Shown: one piece after another, positions 1-9,867 of the stretch
Layout: the number at the start of each line of letters is the position of its first letter
Position numbering within the stretch: the first letter of the stretch is position 1
NCBI RefSeq assembly: GCF_036127095.1
Contig: NZ_CP108006.1
Span: forward strand, 7,989,501-8,053,500
DNA: 64,000 bases
Origin: Streptomyces sp. NBC_00335
GTDB taxonomy: Bacteria; Actinomycetota; Actinomycetes; Streptomycetales; Streptomycetaceae
Direction: 5' to 3'
Notes under the pieces: generated by a model
Told to the model about the DNA's origin: nothing
Databases searched by the model: none
The model's input: only the letters and a program-made list of their open reading frames with translations
Position numbers and translations under genes: made by a program

Positions 1-616
1 AGTGTGCGTAGGCGCGGCGGCGGGGGCGGGCGTCCAGGCCCGCGGTCAGGTTTCCGTGCGCGGCGAGCACGCCCTTGGGCGCGCCGGTGGTGCCGGAGGT
101 GCCGATCACCTGGGCCGGGTCGGCCGGGCCGACCCGGTGCGGCGGACCGGCCGGCGGCTCGGGGTGCGCCGCCAGCAGGTCGTCCAGCCGCAGGTCCACC
201 AGTCCCGGAATGGTGGGCAGGCCGCCTACGCGCTCCTGACCCTCTCCCTCTCCCTCGTCGTCACCGTCCCGCAGGACCGTGCCGGCTCCGGCCAGTGCGG
301 CCAGGGCGGCGGCATCGGCCTCCGACAGGTCCTCACGGACCGGGACCGGTACCCCGCCCGCGTACTGGACGGCGAGGAAGCCGACCGCGTACCGCTCCCA
401 GCGGGCGTTGGAGAACCGCAGCACCACCCGGTCCTGCGGTCCGACCCCGGCGGCGGCCAGCCCGACGGCGGCGCGCAGCGCCTCCTCGCGCCAACGGCCG
501 TAGCTGAGTTCCCCGCCGCCGACGACCTGCAGCGCGAGGTGGTCGGGGTGTTCGGCGGCCCGCGCGTCGAGGAGCTCCGGGACGGTCGTCGCGGCGGGTG
601 GCAGGGTGGTGGCGAT
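1..616 (-). CDS. AMP-dependent ligase, N-terminal part (runs off left edge)
   Basis: This is the N-terminal part (about 205 residues) of a class I adenylate-forming enzyme; the rest lies outside the window. The readable frame has an opening typical of the family (VPELLDARAAEHPDHLAL), then the helix-rich substrate-entry region and the ATP-binding loop near + position 100 (IGTSGTTGAPKG). It follows the stop of the C-A-T NRPS gene by about 50 bases and probably belongs to that operon, loading an acyl or amino acid starter. No ATG, GTG or TTG occurs in frame between the upstream stop and the conserved region. An ATC at 616-614 has a GGAG six bases upstream and is the best-placed start; a CTG at 604-602 is the other option. 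Substrate cannot be judged from this fragment. Confidence 0.8.
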   Translation of the reverse strand, partial: MATTLPPAATTVPELLDARAAEHPDHLALQVVGGGELSYGRWREEALRAAVGLAAAGVGPQDRVVLRFSNARWERYAVGFLAVQYAGGVPVPVREDLSEADAAALAALAGAGTVLRDGDDEGEGEGQERVGGLPTIPGLVDLRLDDLLAAHPEPPAGPPHRVGPADPAQVIGTSGTTGAPKGVLAAHGNLTAGLDARPRRRAYAH

Positions 617-668
617 GGCGGGCTCCGGTGTGATTCGTGGGGAGTGTTCAGGGACGGGGCGGGCAGGA

Positions 669-3600
669 TCAGTCCAGGTGGGCGGCGGCCTCCTCCTCGC
701 TGAGGGCATCGATCTCCGCGACCAGCAGGGCCTCGATCCGGGCCGCCAGGGCTGCCGGGGTGGGGCTCTCGAAGACGTCGCGGATCGACACGTCGAGACC
801 GACGCCGGCCCGGATGCGCGCGGCGACCCGGGTGACCAGGAGCGAGTCCCCGCCGAGGGCGAGGAAGTCGTCCAGTACGCCGACCTTCGGTAGGCCGAGC
901 ACCTCCTGCCAGAGCTCGACCACCAGGGCCTCCGCATCGCTGCGGGGCGCCACGTATCCTGCGGCGCCGCCCGCCGGGTCCGGGTCGGGCAGGGCCGTGG
1001 TGTCGAGCTTGCCGTTGGTGGTCAGCGGGAGGGTGTCCAGCAGCAGCACGGAGTCCGGCACCATGAAGGCCGGCAGCCGCAGCGCCAGGAACTCGCGCAG
1101 TTCGCCCGCCCCCGGCGCGGCTTCGGACCGGTGTCCGGCGGCCGGCCGAAGGACGGCGTACGCGATCAGCCGGCGGCCGTCGCGGACCAGCACGGCCACC
1201 CGGCCGACCGCCGGATGGGCGGTGAGGGCGGCCTCGATCTCGGCGGGCTCGATCCGGTATCCGCGGATCTTCACCTGACCGTCGGCGCGGCCGAGGAACT
1301 CCAGCTGCCCGTCGGCGCGCCACCGGGCGCGGTCGCCGGTGCGGTACATCCGGCCGTCCGGGGCGTCGGTGAACGGATCCGGGAGGAACGCCTCCGCGGT
1401 GAGGTCGGGCCGGGCCGAGTAGCCGCGTGCGAGGCCGCTGCCGCCGATGTACAGCTCGCCCTCGGAGCCGGCGGGCAGCAGGCTGCCGCGCTCGTCCAGG
1501 AGGTAGAGCCGCACCCCCGGCAGCGGACGCCCGAGCGGCGGGCGCCGATCGGCGGCGGACCCGCGACCCGGGCGGGCAGCTACGTCGCCGCCGGGACCGC
1601 CGGCGAGCTCGCCCGCGGTGACGATGACGGTGGCCTCGGTCGGGCCGTAGGTGTTGACCAGCCGGACGGCGTCACCGTGCAGCTCCCGCCACTGGGCGAG
1701 GGCGACGGCCTGCGCCTCGGACCCCCCGAGGACCACCAGGCGCAGCGCCGGCGGCCACGGGGTCTGCTCACCGAGGGACACCAGCTCCTGCCAGTACGCG
1801 GTCGGCAGGTCGAGTACGGTGACGGACCGTCCGGCCTCGCTGCGCAGCAGGTCGGGCAGCATCCGGCCGCCGCCGGGGAGCAGGACGACACAGGCGCCCG
1901 CGGTGAGGGCGGGCCAGATCTCCTCGGCATGGGTGTCGAAGCCGATGGAGGCGAACTGGACGATCCGGTCGCCCGGCCGGAGCCGGTAGCCCTCCGGTCC
2001 GGCCATCCACCGGACGCGTTCGGCCAGGGAGGCGTGCTCGATGGCGACGCCCTTGGGGGTGCCGGTGGAACCCGAGGTGTAGAGCACGTACGCGAGGCCG
2101 TCCGGGGCGCTTCCGGGCAGCGGGGTCCCCGCGGGAGCCGTGCGCCCCGGCTCGATGCCCGCGGGCCCGGCCTGCCCGGTCTCGGTCCTCGGATCGCCGG
2201 CCTTCTGTACGGGGACATCCGGTGCCGGGACTTCCCGTACCCGGACGTCCAGTACCGGGACTCCCAGGTCCGGACGCTCGCCTCCGGTGAGCAGCAGGGC
2301 GGCCTCCGCCTCGCCGAGCATCAGCCGCTGGCGCTCGTCGGGGTGCGCGGGGTCCAGCGGCAGGTAGCCGGCGCCGGCCTTCCAGATGGCCAGCAGGGCG
2401 GTGACCAGTTCGAAGGAAGGCTCGATCCGGACGCCCACGGCGCGGCCGGCCACCGGGCCCAGTCGGCGGGCCAACTCATCAGACGAGCGGTCGAGTTCGA
2501 CGTACGTGAGGACGCGGCCGGCACACTCCAGAGCGGGGGCGTCGGGATGGGCCGCGACCTGACCGGCGAAGCCGAGCAGGATCGGGAGCGCGTCCTCGGC
2601 GACGGCGGGTCCGGCGCCGAGAGCGAGCAGCGCGGCGCGCTCCTCGGGGGCGGGCAGCCAGTCGCCGTGCAGCGCGACCTCCACGTCCACGACGGCCCGG
2701 GTGAGCAGGTCGCGGACCCGGCGCGCCAGGGCCTCGACCGTGGCGCGCTCGAAGAGCTCCCGGTCGAAGCAGAACGACAGCGTCATCCCGCCGTCCGGGG
2801 TGCGCCAACTGTCCAACAGCAGATCGGTCTTGGCCCGGTCGAAACCGGAGTCCATGTCCGCCGTCCGGACGCCCGTGGGCAGCAAGGTCCGCTCGTCGGC
2901 GCCGGCCAGCTCGTATTGGCTCTGGTGGACGAACACCGCCTGGTAGAGCGGGCCGACGCCGGGCAGTACGGGCAGTCCCAGTTCGGCGGCCACCCGCTCG
3001 ACCGGGATGTCCTGATGGTTCAGCGCGGCCATCGTGGCGGAGCGCACCCGGCGCAGCACCGTACGGAAATCGGGCTCGCCGGTGAGGTCCGCGCGGATCA
3101 CCCCGGTGCGGGAGAAGTAGCCGAGCAGGGCCTCGTGGGCGGTCTCGTTACGGCCTGCCAGCGGGGTGCCGACGGCGAAGTCGTAGCAGCCGCTCCAGCG
3201 GGCCAGCACGCTCTGGTAGGCGGCGAGCAGCACCATGAAGGGGGTGCAGCGCTGTTCGCGGGCCAGGGCGTCGAGTCCGGCGACGAGGCCGGGGTCGAGG
3301 GCGAGGTCGGCGAAGCCGGCCGGGTGCGTGGGCTCGGCGGGTCTGGGGTGGTCCAGCGGCATCCGCAGGGCGCTGACACCGGCCAGTCGTTCGCTCCAGT
3401 GATGGACAGCCTGCTCGGCCGCGCCGCCGTCCAGCCTGGTCCGTTCGGCGAGGGCGAACTCGCCGAACTGGAGCTTGAGCTCCGGCAGTTCGGCCCGCCC
3501 CTCGCCGATCTCCTCGCGGTACAGCGCGAGCAGTTCGCGCCACAGCACGGTGAAGGACCAGCCGTCGGAGACGATGTGGTGGACCACCACGCTCAGGGCG

Positions 3601-4034
3601 TGCTCCTGCTCGCCGGCGCTGACCAGGACGACCCGCAGCGGCGGGCGCTCGCCCAGGTCGAAGGGGGCGTTGACGAAGGGGGCGCAGGCCGCGGTGAAGG
3701 ACTCCTCGGCGGTGTCCGGTATCGGGACCAGGGTGAGTACGACCTCCCGTACGGGCTCCACGAGTTGGACGGGATGCTCGCCGTCCAGGGCGAACCGGGT
3801 GCGCAGCACCTGGTGCCTCTCGGTGAGCCGGGTGAGGGCCGCGCTCAGGGCCCGCGGGTCGATCGGACCGCTCCAGCGCCGGTTCAGGTACATGTTGAAC
3901 CCGGCGTCCTCGGGAGCGAGTTGCTGGAGGAACCAGAGGCGGCGCTGCTCGTCGGTCAGCGGATGGCGGGCGATCGGGGCCGGGGCCGGAGTCGGGGCCG
4001 GAGTCGGCGTCGGAGTGGGGATCGGGGAAGTCAT
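669..4034 (-). CDS. NRPS module, C-A-T, substrate unknown
   Basis: An 1121-residue nonribosomal peptide synthetase with one module. The condensation domain occupies about residues 20-450, with the active-site motif HHIVSDGWS near 151. The adenylation domain follows, with its ATP loop (YVLYTSGSTGTPKG) near 655. The carrier domain (LGGDSLL, phosphopantetheine serine) is near 1061. Aligning the A4-A5 region to GrsA by eye gives the ten-residue code DTEDVGTVIK, which I cannot assign to a substrate with confidence. There is no epimerase or thioesterase, so this protein must pass its product to another protein. Its ATG overlaps the stop of the preceding NRPS-MFS gene in an ATGA arrangement, which indicates translational coupling. 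The N-terminus carries a short Pro-Thr-Ala repeat (residues 3-22) before the C domain. Confidence 0.95.
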   Translation of the reverse strand: MTSPIPTPTPTPAPTPAPAPIARHPLTDEQRRLWFLQQLAPEDAGFNMYLNRRWSGPIDPRALSAALTRLTERHQVLRTRFALDGEHPVQLVEPVREVVLTLVPIPDTAEESFTAACAPFVNAPFDLGERPPLRVVLVSAGEQEHALSVVVHHIVSDGWSFTVLWRELLALYREEIGEGRAELPELKLQFGEFALAERTRLDGGAAEQAVHHWSERLAGVSALRMPLDHPRPAEPTHPAGFADLALDPGLVAGLDALAREQRCTPFMVLLAAYQSVLARWSGCYDFAVGTPLAGRNETAHEALLGYFSRTGVIRADLTGEPDFRTVLRRVRSATMAALNHQDIPVERVAAELGLPVLPGVGPLYQAVFVHQSQYELAGADERTLLPTGVRTADMDSGFDRAKTDLLLDSWRTPDGGMTLSFCFDRELFERATVEALARRVRDLLTRAVVDVEVALHGDWLPAPEERAALLALGAGPAVAEDALPILLGFAGQVAAHPDAPALECAGRVLTYVELDRSSDELARRLGPVAGRAVGVRIEPSFELVTALLAIWKAGAGYLPLDPAHPDERQRLMLGEAEAALLLTGGERPDLGVPVLDVRVREVPAPDVPVQKAGDPRTETGQAGPAGIEPGRTAPAGTPLPGSAPDGLAYVLYTSGSTGTPKGVAIEHASLAERVRWMAGPEGYRLRPGDRIVQFASIGFDTHAEEIWPALTAGACVVLLPGGGRMLPDLLRSEAGRSVTVLDLPTAYWQELVSLGEQTPWPPALRLVVLGGSEAQAVALAQWRELHGDAVRLVNTYGPTEATVIVTAGELAGGPGGDVAARPGRGSAADRRPPLGRPLPGVRLYLLDERGSLLPAGSEGELYIGGSGLARGYSARPDLTAEAFLPDPFTDAPDGRMYRTGDRARWRADGQLEFLGRADGQVKIRGYRIEPAEIEAALTAHPAVGRVAVLVRDGRRLIAYAVLRPAAGHRSEAAPGAGELREFLALRLPAFMVPDSVLLLDTLPLTTNGKLDTTALPDPDPAGGAAGYVAPRSDAEALVVELWQEVLGLPKVGVLDDFLALGGDSLLVTRVAARIRAGVGLDVSIRDVFESPTPAALAARIEALLVAEIDALSEEEAAAHLD

Positions 4035-7000
4035 GCGTTCGTCTCGCCTTTCGCGCGGGCCCGCAGGGTCTCCAGGCCGATCAGGTCGTCGGACTCGGCG
4101 TCCGGGACCTCCCGGTCGAAGCGGGCCAGGACGGGGATGCAGAGGCTGATCAGGACCAGAGCGGCCATGGCGAGGCCGAACACCAGGTAGAGCAGGCCGA
4201 TGCCGCGCCCGTCACCGGTGCCGATGAGCGCGCCGACGCTGGAGGCCAGCGCGCCGCCCTCGTCCATCAGGGGCTGGAGCAGCTCGGGGCCGGCCGGGGC
4301 GACGAGGGCGAAGCCGATCGGCAGGGTGGACCAGGCGACCAGGGTGTTCACCGCGATCACCCGGCCGTGGAAGCGCATGGGCACCTTCGTCTGGATGACC
4401 GTGGCGTAGATGCCGTTGAGCAGCGCCAGACCGTAGGTCATGCCGAACGCGCCCGCGGCGACCACGGTCACCGAGGGCCGCAGGCCGGTGACGACGCAGG
4501 CGGCGGCGAGACCGAGGGTGGCGAACAGGACTCCGCGCAGGCGCATCCGGCGCGGGCCTCCCCAGACCAGCAGGGTGAGGCCGCCGAGGACCGCGCCCAG
4601 GCCGGCCGCGGTGGAGACCCAGCCGGCCGCGGCGGTCGAGGAGAAGGAGAGCACCAGCGGGGTGATGAGCAGGAAGAGGGGTGAGAGGAAGATGTTCAGC
4701 GCCGCGAACCAGAACAGCATGGCTCTGAAGTGGCGGCTGCCGAGGGCCCGTTGGAAGCCGGCCCGGATCTCGGCGCCGACGCTCTCGCGGCGGGTGGCGG
4801 CCATCACGTCGGGGAAGCGCACCGCCAGGGTGACCCCGGTGGCGATCAGGTAGCTGACGACGTCGAAGACCAGGATGCCGCCGAGGCCGATCACGTGCAG
4901 GATGCCGACCGCGATGAGCGGTACGAGGAACTGGGCGAGGCCGAGGGCCATCTGGACCACACCGTTGGCGCGTCCGAGGAAGCGCTTGGGCACCAGCTGC
5001 GGTACCGCCGAGCCCCAGGCGACGCGCTGGAAGGCGAGTGCGGCGGAGAGCAGGGAGATCATCACGTAGCAGTGCCAGATCTCCAGCGAGCCGCTGAGGT
5101 AGAGCACCAGCAGGGCCGCCTGGGTCAGGCCGGCCGCGACGTCGCCCCACAGCATCACCCGGCGGCGGTCGCCGCGGTCGACGATGGCGCCGGCCAGCGG
5201 GGCGACCACGATGCCGGGCACCAGGCCGAAGGCGGCGAGCATGCCGAGCTGGAACAGCGAGCCGGTCTGCAGGTAGATCCAGATGGGCAGGGCGAACTCG
5301 GTGAGCGCCGAGCCGATCATCGAGAGCTGCTGGCCGGTGGCGATGGCCAGGAACCGGCCCATGGTCGGGCGGACGGGGCGGCGCTCGCGTGCCCTGCGGG
5401 ATGCGCCCGGCTTCCCGGGCGCCGGCTCGGGTTCCGGAACGCGTCCAGGCTCGGGTGCCGGAACGTGTCCAGGCTCGGGTTCCGGAACGTGTCCCGGCGC
5501 GAGAGCCGGATCCGTTCCGGTGGTGTCGCGGGAGAGGCCGGCCAGCCACCAGGTGGCGTCGGCGGTGGGCCCGTGCCGCGCCTCCTCGCCGGCGGCGATC
5601 GAGCGGTGCACCCCGGTCAGGATGTCGGCCAACTCCTCGGCGCGGTACTTGAGGTAGAAGTGCCCGGCCTCGTCCAGGACCACCACGGCGGCGGTCCCGG
5701 TGATCCGGTGCCACTCGCGGAACCGCTCCTGGTAGAACTCGGTCGCCGGATCGCGGTCGCCGCAGACGGCGATCACCGGCGCCGAGATGGCGCCGCCCTC
5801 GCTCTCGTACAGTTCGCCGAAGTAGCGCTCGGCGCCCTTGGTGCCGACCCGGCGGTTGTGCACGATCAGCCGCAGCTGCTCCTCGTCGACCTCGTCCACG
5901 TCCAGGCCCGCCGAGGCCAGGGCGTTGATCATGCCCTGGTCGCTGCGCAGGCGGGCGGCCAGCTCGGCGAAGCGCTCGGCCATCGCGGCGCCGCGGCCCT
6001 TCGGGCGGGCGAAGGGGAAGATCCCCCCGAGGTGGACGGCGTCGATCTCCCGGCCGGACGCCTCCACCCGGCGGGCGATCTCCACGGTCAGCCGGACGCC
6101 GACCCCGCAGTGCCCGTAGAGCACCAGAGGTCCGGCCACGTTCGCGACGATCTCCTCGGCGCAGAGCCGGGCGACCTCGTCGATGTCCATCGCCTCCTCG
6201 CCCAGCTCGTGGCCGGGGACGGCGATGGAGTGCAGGGCCCAGTCCGCCGGCATGGCGTCGGCGAGCGGCTTGTAGATCAGTGCGCTGCCGCCGCCGTAGG
6301 GGGCGCAGACGACGGTGGCGGCCGCCTTGCGGCGCTCGGGGGTGAGCAGGTGCAGCAGCCGGCGCGGTCCGCGGTCCGCCTCGGGCGTGGCCACCAGTTC
6401 GGCGAGCCGGCGGACCGTCGGGTACTTGAAGAGGTCCATCACGCCGACCGGGGTGGCCAGGTCGGGGAAGGCCCGGCGCATCCGGGCCACCACCTGCGTG
6501 GCGAGCAGGGAGTGGCCCCCGAGCTCGAAGAAGTCGTCCAGTGCGCCGACCCGGGGGAGGTCCAGCAGGTCCGCCCACATGGCGGCGATCACCTGCTCGG
6601 TCCCCTCCTCGGGGTCTACGTGGCCGCCTGCGGACGGGCCGTCCGCAGGCGCCGGCAGCGCCTTCCGGTCGACCTTGCCGTGGGCGAGCAGCGGCAGCCG
6701 CTCCAGCACCACGTAGCGGGCCGGAACCATGTAGTCCGGCAGCACCTCGCCCAGCACGGCGCGCAGTTCGGCGGCGGCCGGAGGTTCGCCGCCGGCGGGG
6801 CGTTCCAGGTAGGCGACGAGGTTCTGCTTGACGCCCTCGCCGCGGGCCATGACCAGCGCCTGGGTGATCCCGGGCAGCGCGGTCAGCGCGGCCTCGATCT
6901 CGCCGGGCTCGACCCGGTAGCCGCGGACCTTGATCTGGTCGTCGCCGCGGCCGAGGTACTCCAGGGTTCCGTCCGCGCGCCAGCGCGCCAGGTCGCCGGT

Positions 7001-9778
7001 GCGGTACATCCGCGGGCCGCCGGTCGCCGCACCCCCTGGGCCCGCGCCGTACGGGTCGGCCGCGGACGGCTCCGCTCCGGCCGCTTCCGCTTCTACCGGT
7101 TCCGCTACGGCCGGTTCCGCTCCGGCGGGGGCGGCGTACGGATCGGGCAGGAACCGCTCGCCGGTCAGGTCCGGCCGCCCGAGGTAGCCCCGGGCCAGCC
7201 GGTCCCCGCCCAGGTACAGCTCACCGGTGACGCCCGGCGGAACGGGGTTGCGGGCTTCGTCCAGCACGTAGCAGCGCGCGCCGGCGAGCGGGCTGCCGAT
7301 CGGGGTGCTGCCCGGCGCGTTCAGGCCGTCGGCGGTGACCTCGTGGACGGTGATCCCCACCGTCGCCTCGGTCGGCCCGTAGTGGTTGAACACCGCGCAA
7401 CGGCCCAGTGCGGCGATCCCAGCCGCCCAGGACCAGCTGCTCGCCTCGCCGCCGAGGACCAGCGTACGGCGCGGCAGGAGCCGCTCCAGCGGTACGTCGG
7501 CGGTCAGCGCGGCCAGGTGGGAAGGGGTCATCTTCAGGTGGTCGATGCCGGCCCGCTCGATCTCCGCGGCCAGTTCCACGCCCGCGATCCGGCGCGGCAG
7601 CAGGTGCACCCGGCCGCCGGTCGTGAGCGCCAGGTAGAGCATCGTCATGCTGAAGTCGAAGGAGAGCGACTGAAGCAGCCCGAAGGAGCCCCCGGGCTCG
7701 ATCCGCAGCCGATCGCCCGCGCCCGCCAGGTAGTTGAGGATCTGGCGGTGCTGCACGGCGACGCCCTTGGGTGCTCCGGTGGAGCCCGAGGTGTAGATCA
7801 CGTACGCCAGGTGGTCGGCGCCCGAGACCTCCTCCAGCGGCGTTCCGTCCCACTCCGCCGCGTCGTCCGCGTCGCCCCCGTCACCGTCGCCGATGTCGGC
7901 GCCTGTGTCGCCGGTCAGCAGATCGACGGCCGGGTGGTCGCCGAACCGCGGTCGCAGCACGGCGTCGGTGATCAGGACCTTGGCTCCGGAATCGGCGACC
8001 AGGCGGGCGAGCCGCGCGGGGGGCTGCTCGGGGTCGAGCGGCAGGTAGCCGCCACCGGCCTTGAGCACGGCGACCAGGGCGACCGCCAGCTCGGGGGACT
8101 GCTCCAGGCAGACGGCCACCCGGTCGTCCGCACCCACGCCCAGCGCCCGCAGGCGCCGGGCCATCGCGTTGGCGCGCCGGTCGAGGCCGCCGTAGGTCAG
8201 CGTGCGGTCCTCGAAGACCAGTGCGGGCGCCTCGGGCGTCCGGGCCGCCGCCTCGGCCAGCGCCTGTGTGAGCGTGGCGGGGCCGTCCACCGGTAGCGCG
8301 GGGCCGGTGGCCCAGGTCTCCAGTACGGCCGTCCGCTCGGCCGCGCCGAGCAGCGGGAGCCGGTCGACCGGCAGTGCCGGATCGGCGACGCCGGCGGCGG
8401 TCAGCAGCTCGAACCGCTCGGCGAGGCGCTCGACGGTGCCGGCGTCGAAGAGGTCGGTGCGGTAGGTGAACAGACCGTAGAGGCCGCCGTCCGGTTCCTC
8501 GCGCATGTAGAGGGCGAGGTCGGCGTGGGTGGTGGTGGCCTCGTAGCCGAAGCCCTCGGAGTCCAGGCCCCCGGCAGGGGTGGTGGCGCGGTCGCCGTAG
8601 TTCTGGAAGGCGAAGGTGGTCTGGAAGACGGCGGCGCGGCTGACGTCGCGTTCCACCGCGAGATCGCCCACCATCTGCTCGAACGGCACCTCCTGGTGCG
8701 CGTACGCGTCGAGCGTGGTCTCGCGGACCCGGCTGATCAGCCGGCCGAAGTCGAGCCCTTCGGAGAGCCGGGCGCGGATCGGCAGCATGTTGACGAAGGC
8801 GCCGACCACGCCTTCGAGTTCACGGTGGAGACGGCCGGCGACGGCGGAGCCGACGGCGAAGTCGCGCTGGCCGGCGTGCCGGCCCAGCAGGGCCTGGAAC
8901 GCGGCCATCAGCACCATGTACGTGGAGGCCCCGTAGGCGCGGGCCAACTCGCCTATCCCGCTGCATAGTTCGGGGCTCCAGTGGAACTCGGTGGCGGCCC
9001 CGTCGAAGGTGAAGAGCGGCGGGCGGGGCCGGTCGGTGGGCAGCTCCAGGGCCGGGACGCCGTCGAGCTCCCTGAGCCAGTGCTCGCGGGAGGCGGCGAG
9101 CTGCCCGTTCGCCAGACGGGCCTGCTGCCAGGCCGCGTAGTCACCGAACTGGACCGGCAGGGTTGGCAGTTCGAGAGAGGCGCCGTGGGCGTGGTGGGCG
9201 TAGAGGAGGTCGAGCTCGCGGTTGAGGAGGTCGATCGACCAGCCGTCGCAGATGATGTGGTGCATCACCAGGGCCAGTACGTGGTCGTCCTCCGCGATCC
9301 GGACCACCAGGGCGCGCAGCAGCGGACCGGTCTGCAGGTCGAAGGGTTCGGCGATCATCGCCCCGAGTTCGGCGGCGGCGCGTGCCTGCGGATCCGGGTC
9401 CGCGACGGCGTCCAGGTGCTGGGCGGCGAACGGCGCCGGCTCGGCGACCCGGACCTCGGCGGTGCCGGCCTCGGTGGTGCGGAAGGTCATCCGCAGGCTC
9501 TCGTGCCGGGCCACCAGGCCGGTCAGCGCGGCGTCCAGCGCGGCGCGGTCGAAGGGGCCTCGGAGCCGGCGGGCCGGCGCCAGTGTGTATGCCGTGGAGC
9601 CGGGGGCGAACTGGTCCATGAACCAGAGCCGTTCCTGGCCGCTGGAGAGCGGCGGTGCGCTGCCCGTCGGGCGGGGGTCCACCACCCGGGCGGGGGCCGA
9701 GGCGCCGCGCAGCCGCCGGCTGAGGAGGGCGCGCTTGACTGCGGACCAGTCGGCGGGCAGGTCCTGGGTATCCGTCAT
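4031..9778 (-). CDS. NRPS C-A-T-thioesterase fused to MFS exporter
   Basis: This 1915-residue protein joins peptide assembly, release and export in one chain. Order: condensation domain (HHIICDGWS near residue 175), adenylation domain (TSGSTGAPKG near 660), carrier domain (LGGHSLL near 1090), alpha/beta-hydrolase thioesterase (about 1130-1370), a linker of PEPEPGHVP-like repeats (about 1395-1440), then a major facilitator transporter (about 1470-1890) with many hydrophobic segments and a loop-2 motif (GAIVDRGDRR). The thioesterase nucleophile elbow reads GHCGVG, so residue 1224 is Cys where Ser is usual; candidate Asp (CGDRDP) and His (EAGHFY) partners are present. The hand-aligned adenylation code is DFTKVGHVGK, close to the published aspartate code DLTKVGHIGK. 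As the only gene here with a releasing domain, it should be the terminal module. ATGA-coupled to the next gene. Confidence 0.95.
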   Translation of the reverse strand: MTDTQDLPADWSAVKRALLSRRLRGASAPARVVDPRPTGSAPPLSSGQERLWFMDQFAPGSTAYTLAPARRLRGPFDRAALDAALTGLVARHESLRMTFRTTEAGTAEVRVAEPAPFAAQHLDAVADPDPQARAAAELGAMIAEPFDLQTGPLLRALVVRIAEDDHVLALVMHHIICDGWSIDLLNRELDLLYAHHAHGASLELPTLPVQFGDYAAWQQARLANGQLAASREHWLRELDGVPALELPTDRPRPPLFTFDGAATEFHWSPELCSGIGELARAYGASTYMVLMAAFQALLGRHAGQRDFAVGSAVAGRLHRELEGVVGAFVNMLPIRARLSEGLDFGRLISRVRETTLDAYAHQEVPFEQMVGDLAVERDVSRAAVFQTTFAFQNYGDRATTPAGGLDSEGFGYEATTTHADLALYMREEPDGGLYGLFTYRTDLFDAGTVERLAERFELLTAAGVADPALPVDRLPLLGAAERTAVLETWATGPALPVDGPATLTQALAEAAARTPEAPALVFEDRTLTYGGLDRRANAMARRLRALGVGADDRVAVCLEQSPELAVALVAVLKAGGGYLPLDPEQPPARLARLVADSGAKVLITDAVLRPRFGDHPAVDLLTGDTGADIGDGDGGDADDAAEWDGTPLEEVSGADHLAYVIYTSGSTGAPKGVAVQHRQILNYLAGAGDRLRIEPGGSFGLLQSLSFDFSMTMLYLALTTGGRVHLLPRRIAGVELAAEIERAGIDHLKMTPSHLAALTADVPLERLLPRRTLVLGGEASSWSWAAGIAALGRCAVFNHYGPTEATVGITVHEVTADGLNAPGSTPIGSPLAGARCYVLDEARNPVPPGVTGELYLGGDRLARGYLGRPDLTGERFLPDPYAAPAGAEPAVAEPVEAEAAGAEPSAADPYGAGPGGAATGGPRMYRTGDLARWRADGTLEYLGRGDDQIKVRGYRVEPGEIEAALTALPGITQALVMARGEGVKQNLVAYLERPAGGEPPAAAELRAVLGEVLPDYMVPARYVVLERLPLLAHGKVDRKALPAPADGPSAGGHVDPEEGTEQVIAAMWADLLDLPRVGALDDFFELGGHSLLATQVVARMRRAFPDLATPVGVMDLFKYPTVRRLAELVATPEADRGPRRLLHLLTPERRKAAATVVCAPYGGGSALIYKPLADAMPADWALHSIAVPGHELGEEAMDIDEVARLCAEEIVANVAGPLVLYGHCGVGVRLTVEIARRVEASGREIDAVHLGGIFPFARPKGRGAAMAERFAELAARLRSDQGMINALASAGLDVDEVDEEQLRLIVHNRRVGTKGAERYFGELYESEGGAISAPVIAVCGDRDPATEFYQERFREWHRITGTAAVVVLDEAGHFYLKYRAEELADILTGVHRSIAAGEEARHGPTADATWWLAGLSRDTTGTDPALAPGHVPEPEPGHVPAPEPGRVPEPEPAPGKPGASRRARERRPVRPTMGRFLAIATGQQLSMIGSALTEFALPIWIYLQTGSLFQLGMLAAFGLVPGIVVAPLAGAIVDRGDRRRVMLWGDVAAGLTQAALLVLYLSGSLEIWHCYVMISLLSAALAFQRVAWGSAVPQLVPKRFLGRANGVVQMALGLAQFLVPLIAVGILHVIGLGGILVFDVVSYLIATGVTLAVRFPDVMAATRRESVGAEIRAGFQRALGSRHFRAMLFWFAALNIFLSPLFLLITPLVLSFSSTAAAGWVSTAAGLGAVLGGLTLLVWGGPRRMRLRGVLFATLGLAAACVVTGLRPSVTVVAAGAFGMTYGLALLNGIYATVIQTKVPMRFHGRVIAVNTLVAWSTLPIGFALVAPAGPELLQPLMDEGGALASSVGALIGTGDGRGIGLLYLVFGLAMAALVLISLCIPVLARFDREVPDAESDDLIGLETLRARAKGETNA

Positions 9779-9802
9779 CGAGTTCCTGTTCGGGCATGCG
9801 GA

Positions 9803-9851
9803 GGGGGAATCGGAGGATGGGGGAATCGGAGGGCGGGGGAATTCGGAGGGT
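9803..9851. repeat. Three tandem 16-17-bp repeats between NRPS genes
   Basis: Three head-to-tail copies starting at 9803, 9819 and 9835, each close to GGGGGAATCGGAGG plus two or three bases. They lie in the 135-bp gap between two NRPS genes, just before the ribosome-binding site of the NRPS-MFS fusion. Function unknown; read directly from the sequence. Confidence 0.8.
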
Positions 9852-9867
9852 GCGGGCGCGGCGGGGG

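Noticed and set aside
669..4034. Naming a substrate for code DTEDVGTVIK
   Set aside because: It resembles codes I have seen for basic or modified residues, but I cannot recall a firm match, and the alignment was done by eye.
1131..4190. Long plus-strand frame opposite the NRPS genes
   Set aside because: It is the antisense shadow of an NRPS gene, with no domain and the odd composition (Gly/Gln/Val/Arg) typical of the reverse frame in high-GC coding DNA.
4730..8296. 1188-residue plus-strand frame
   Set aside because: Shadow of the NRPS-MFS fusion gene; no recognisable motif, while the minus frame is full of conserved motifs.
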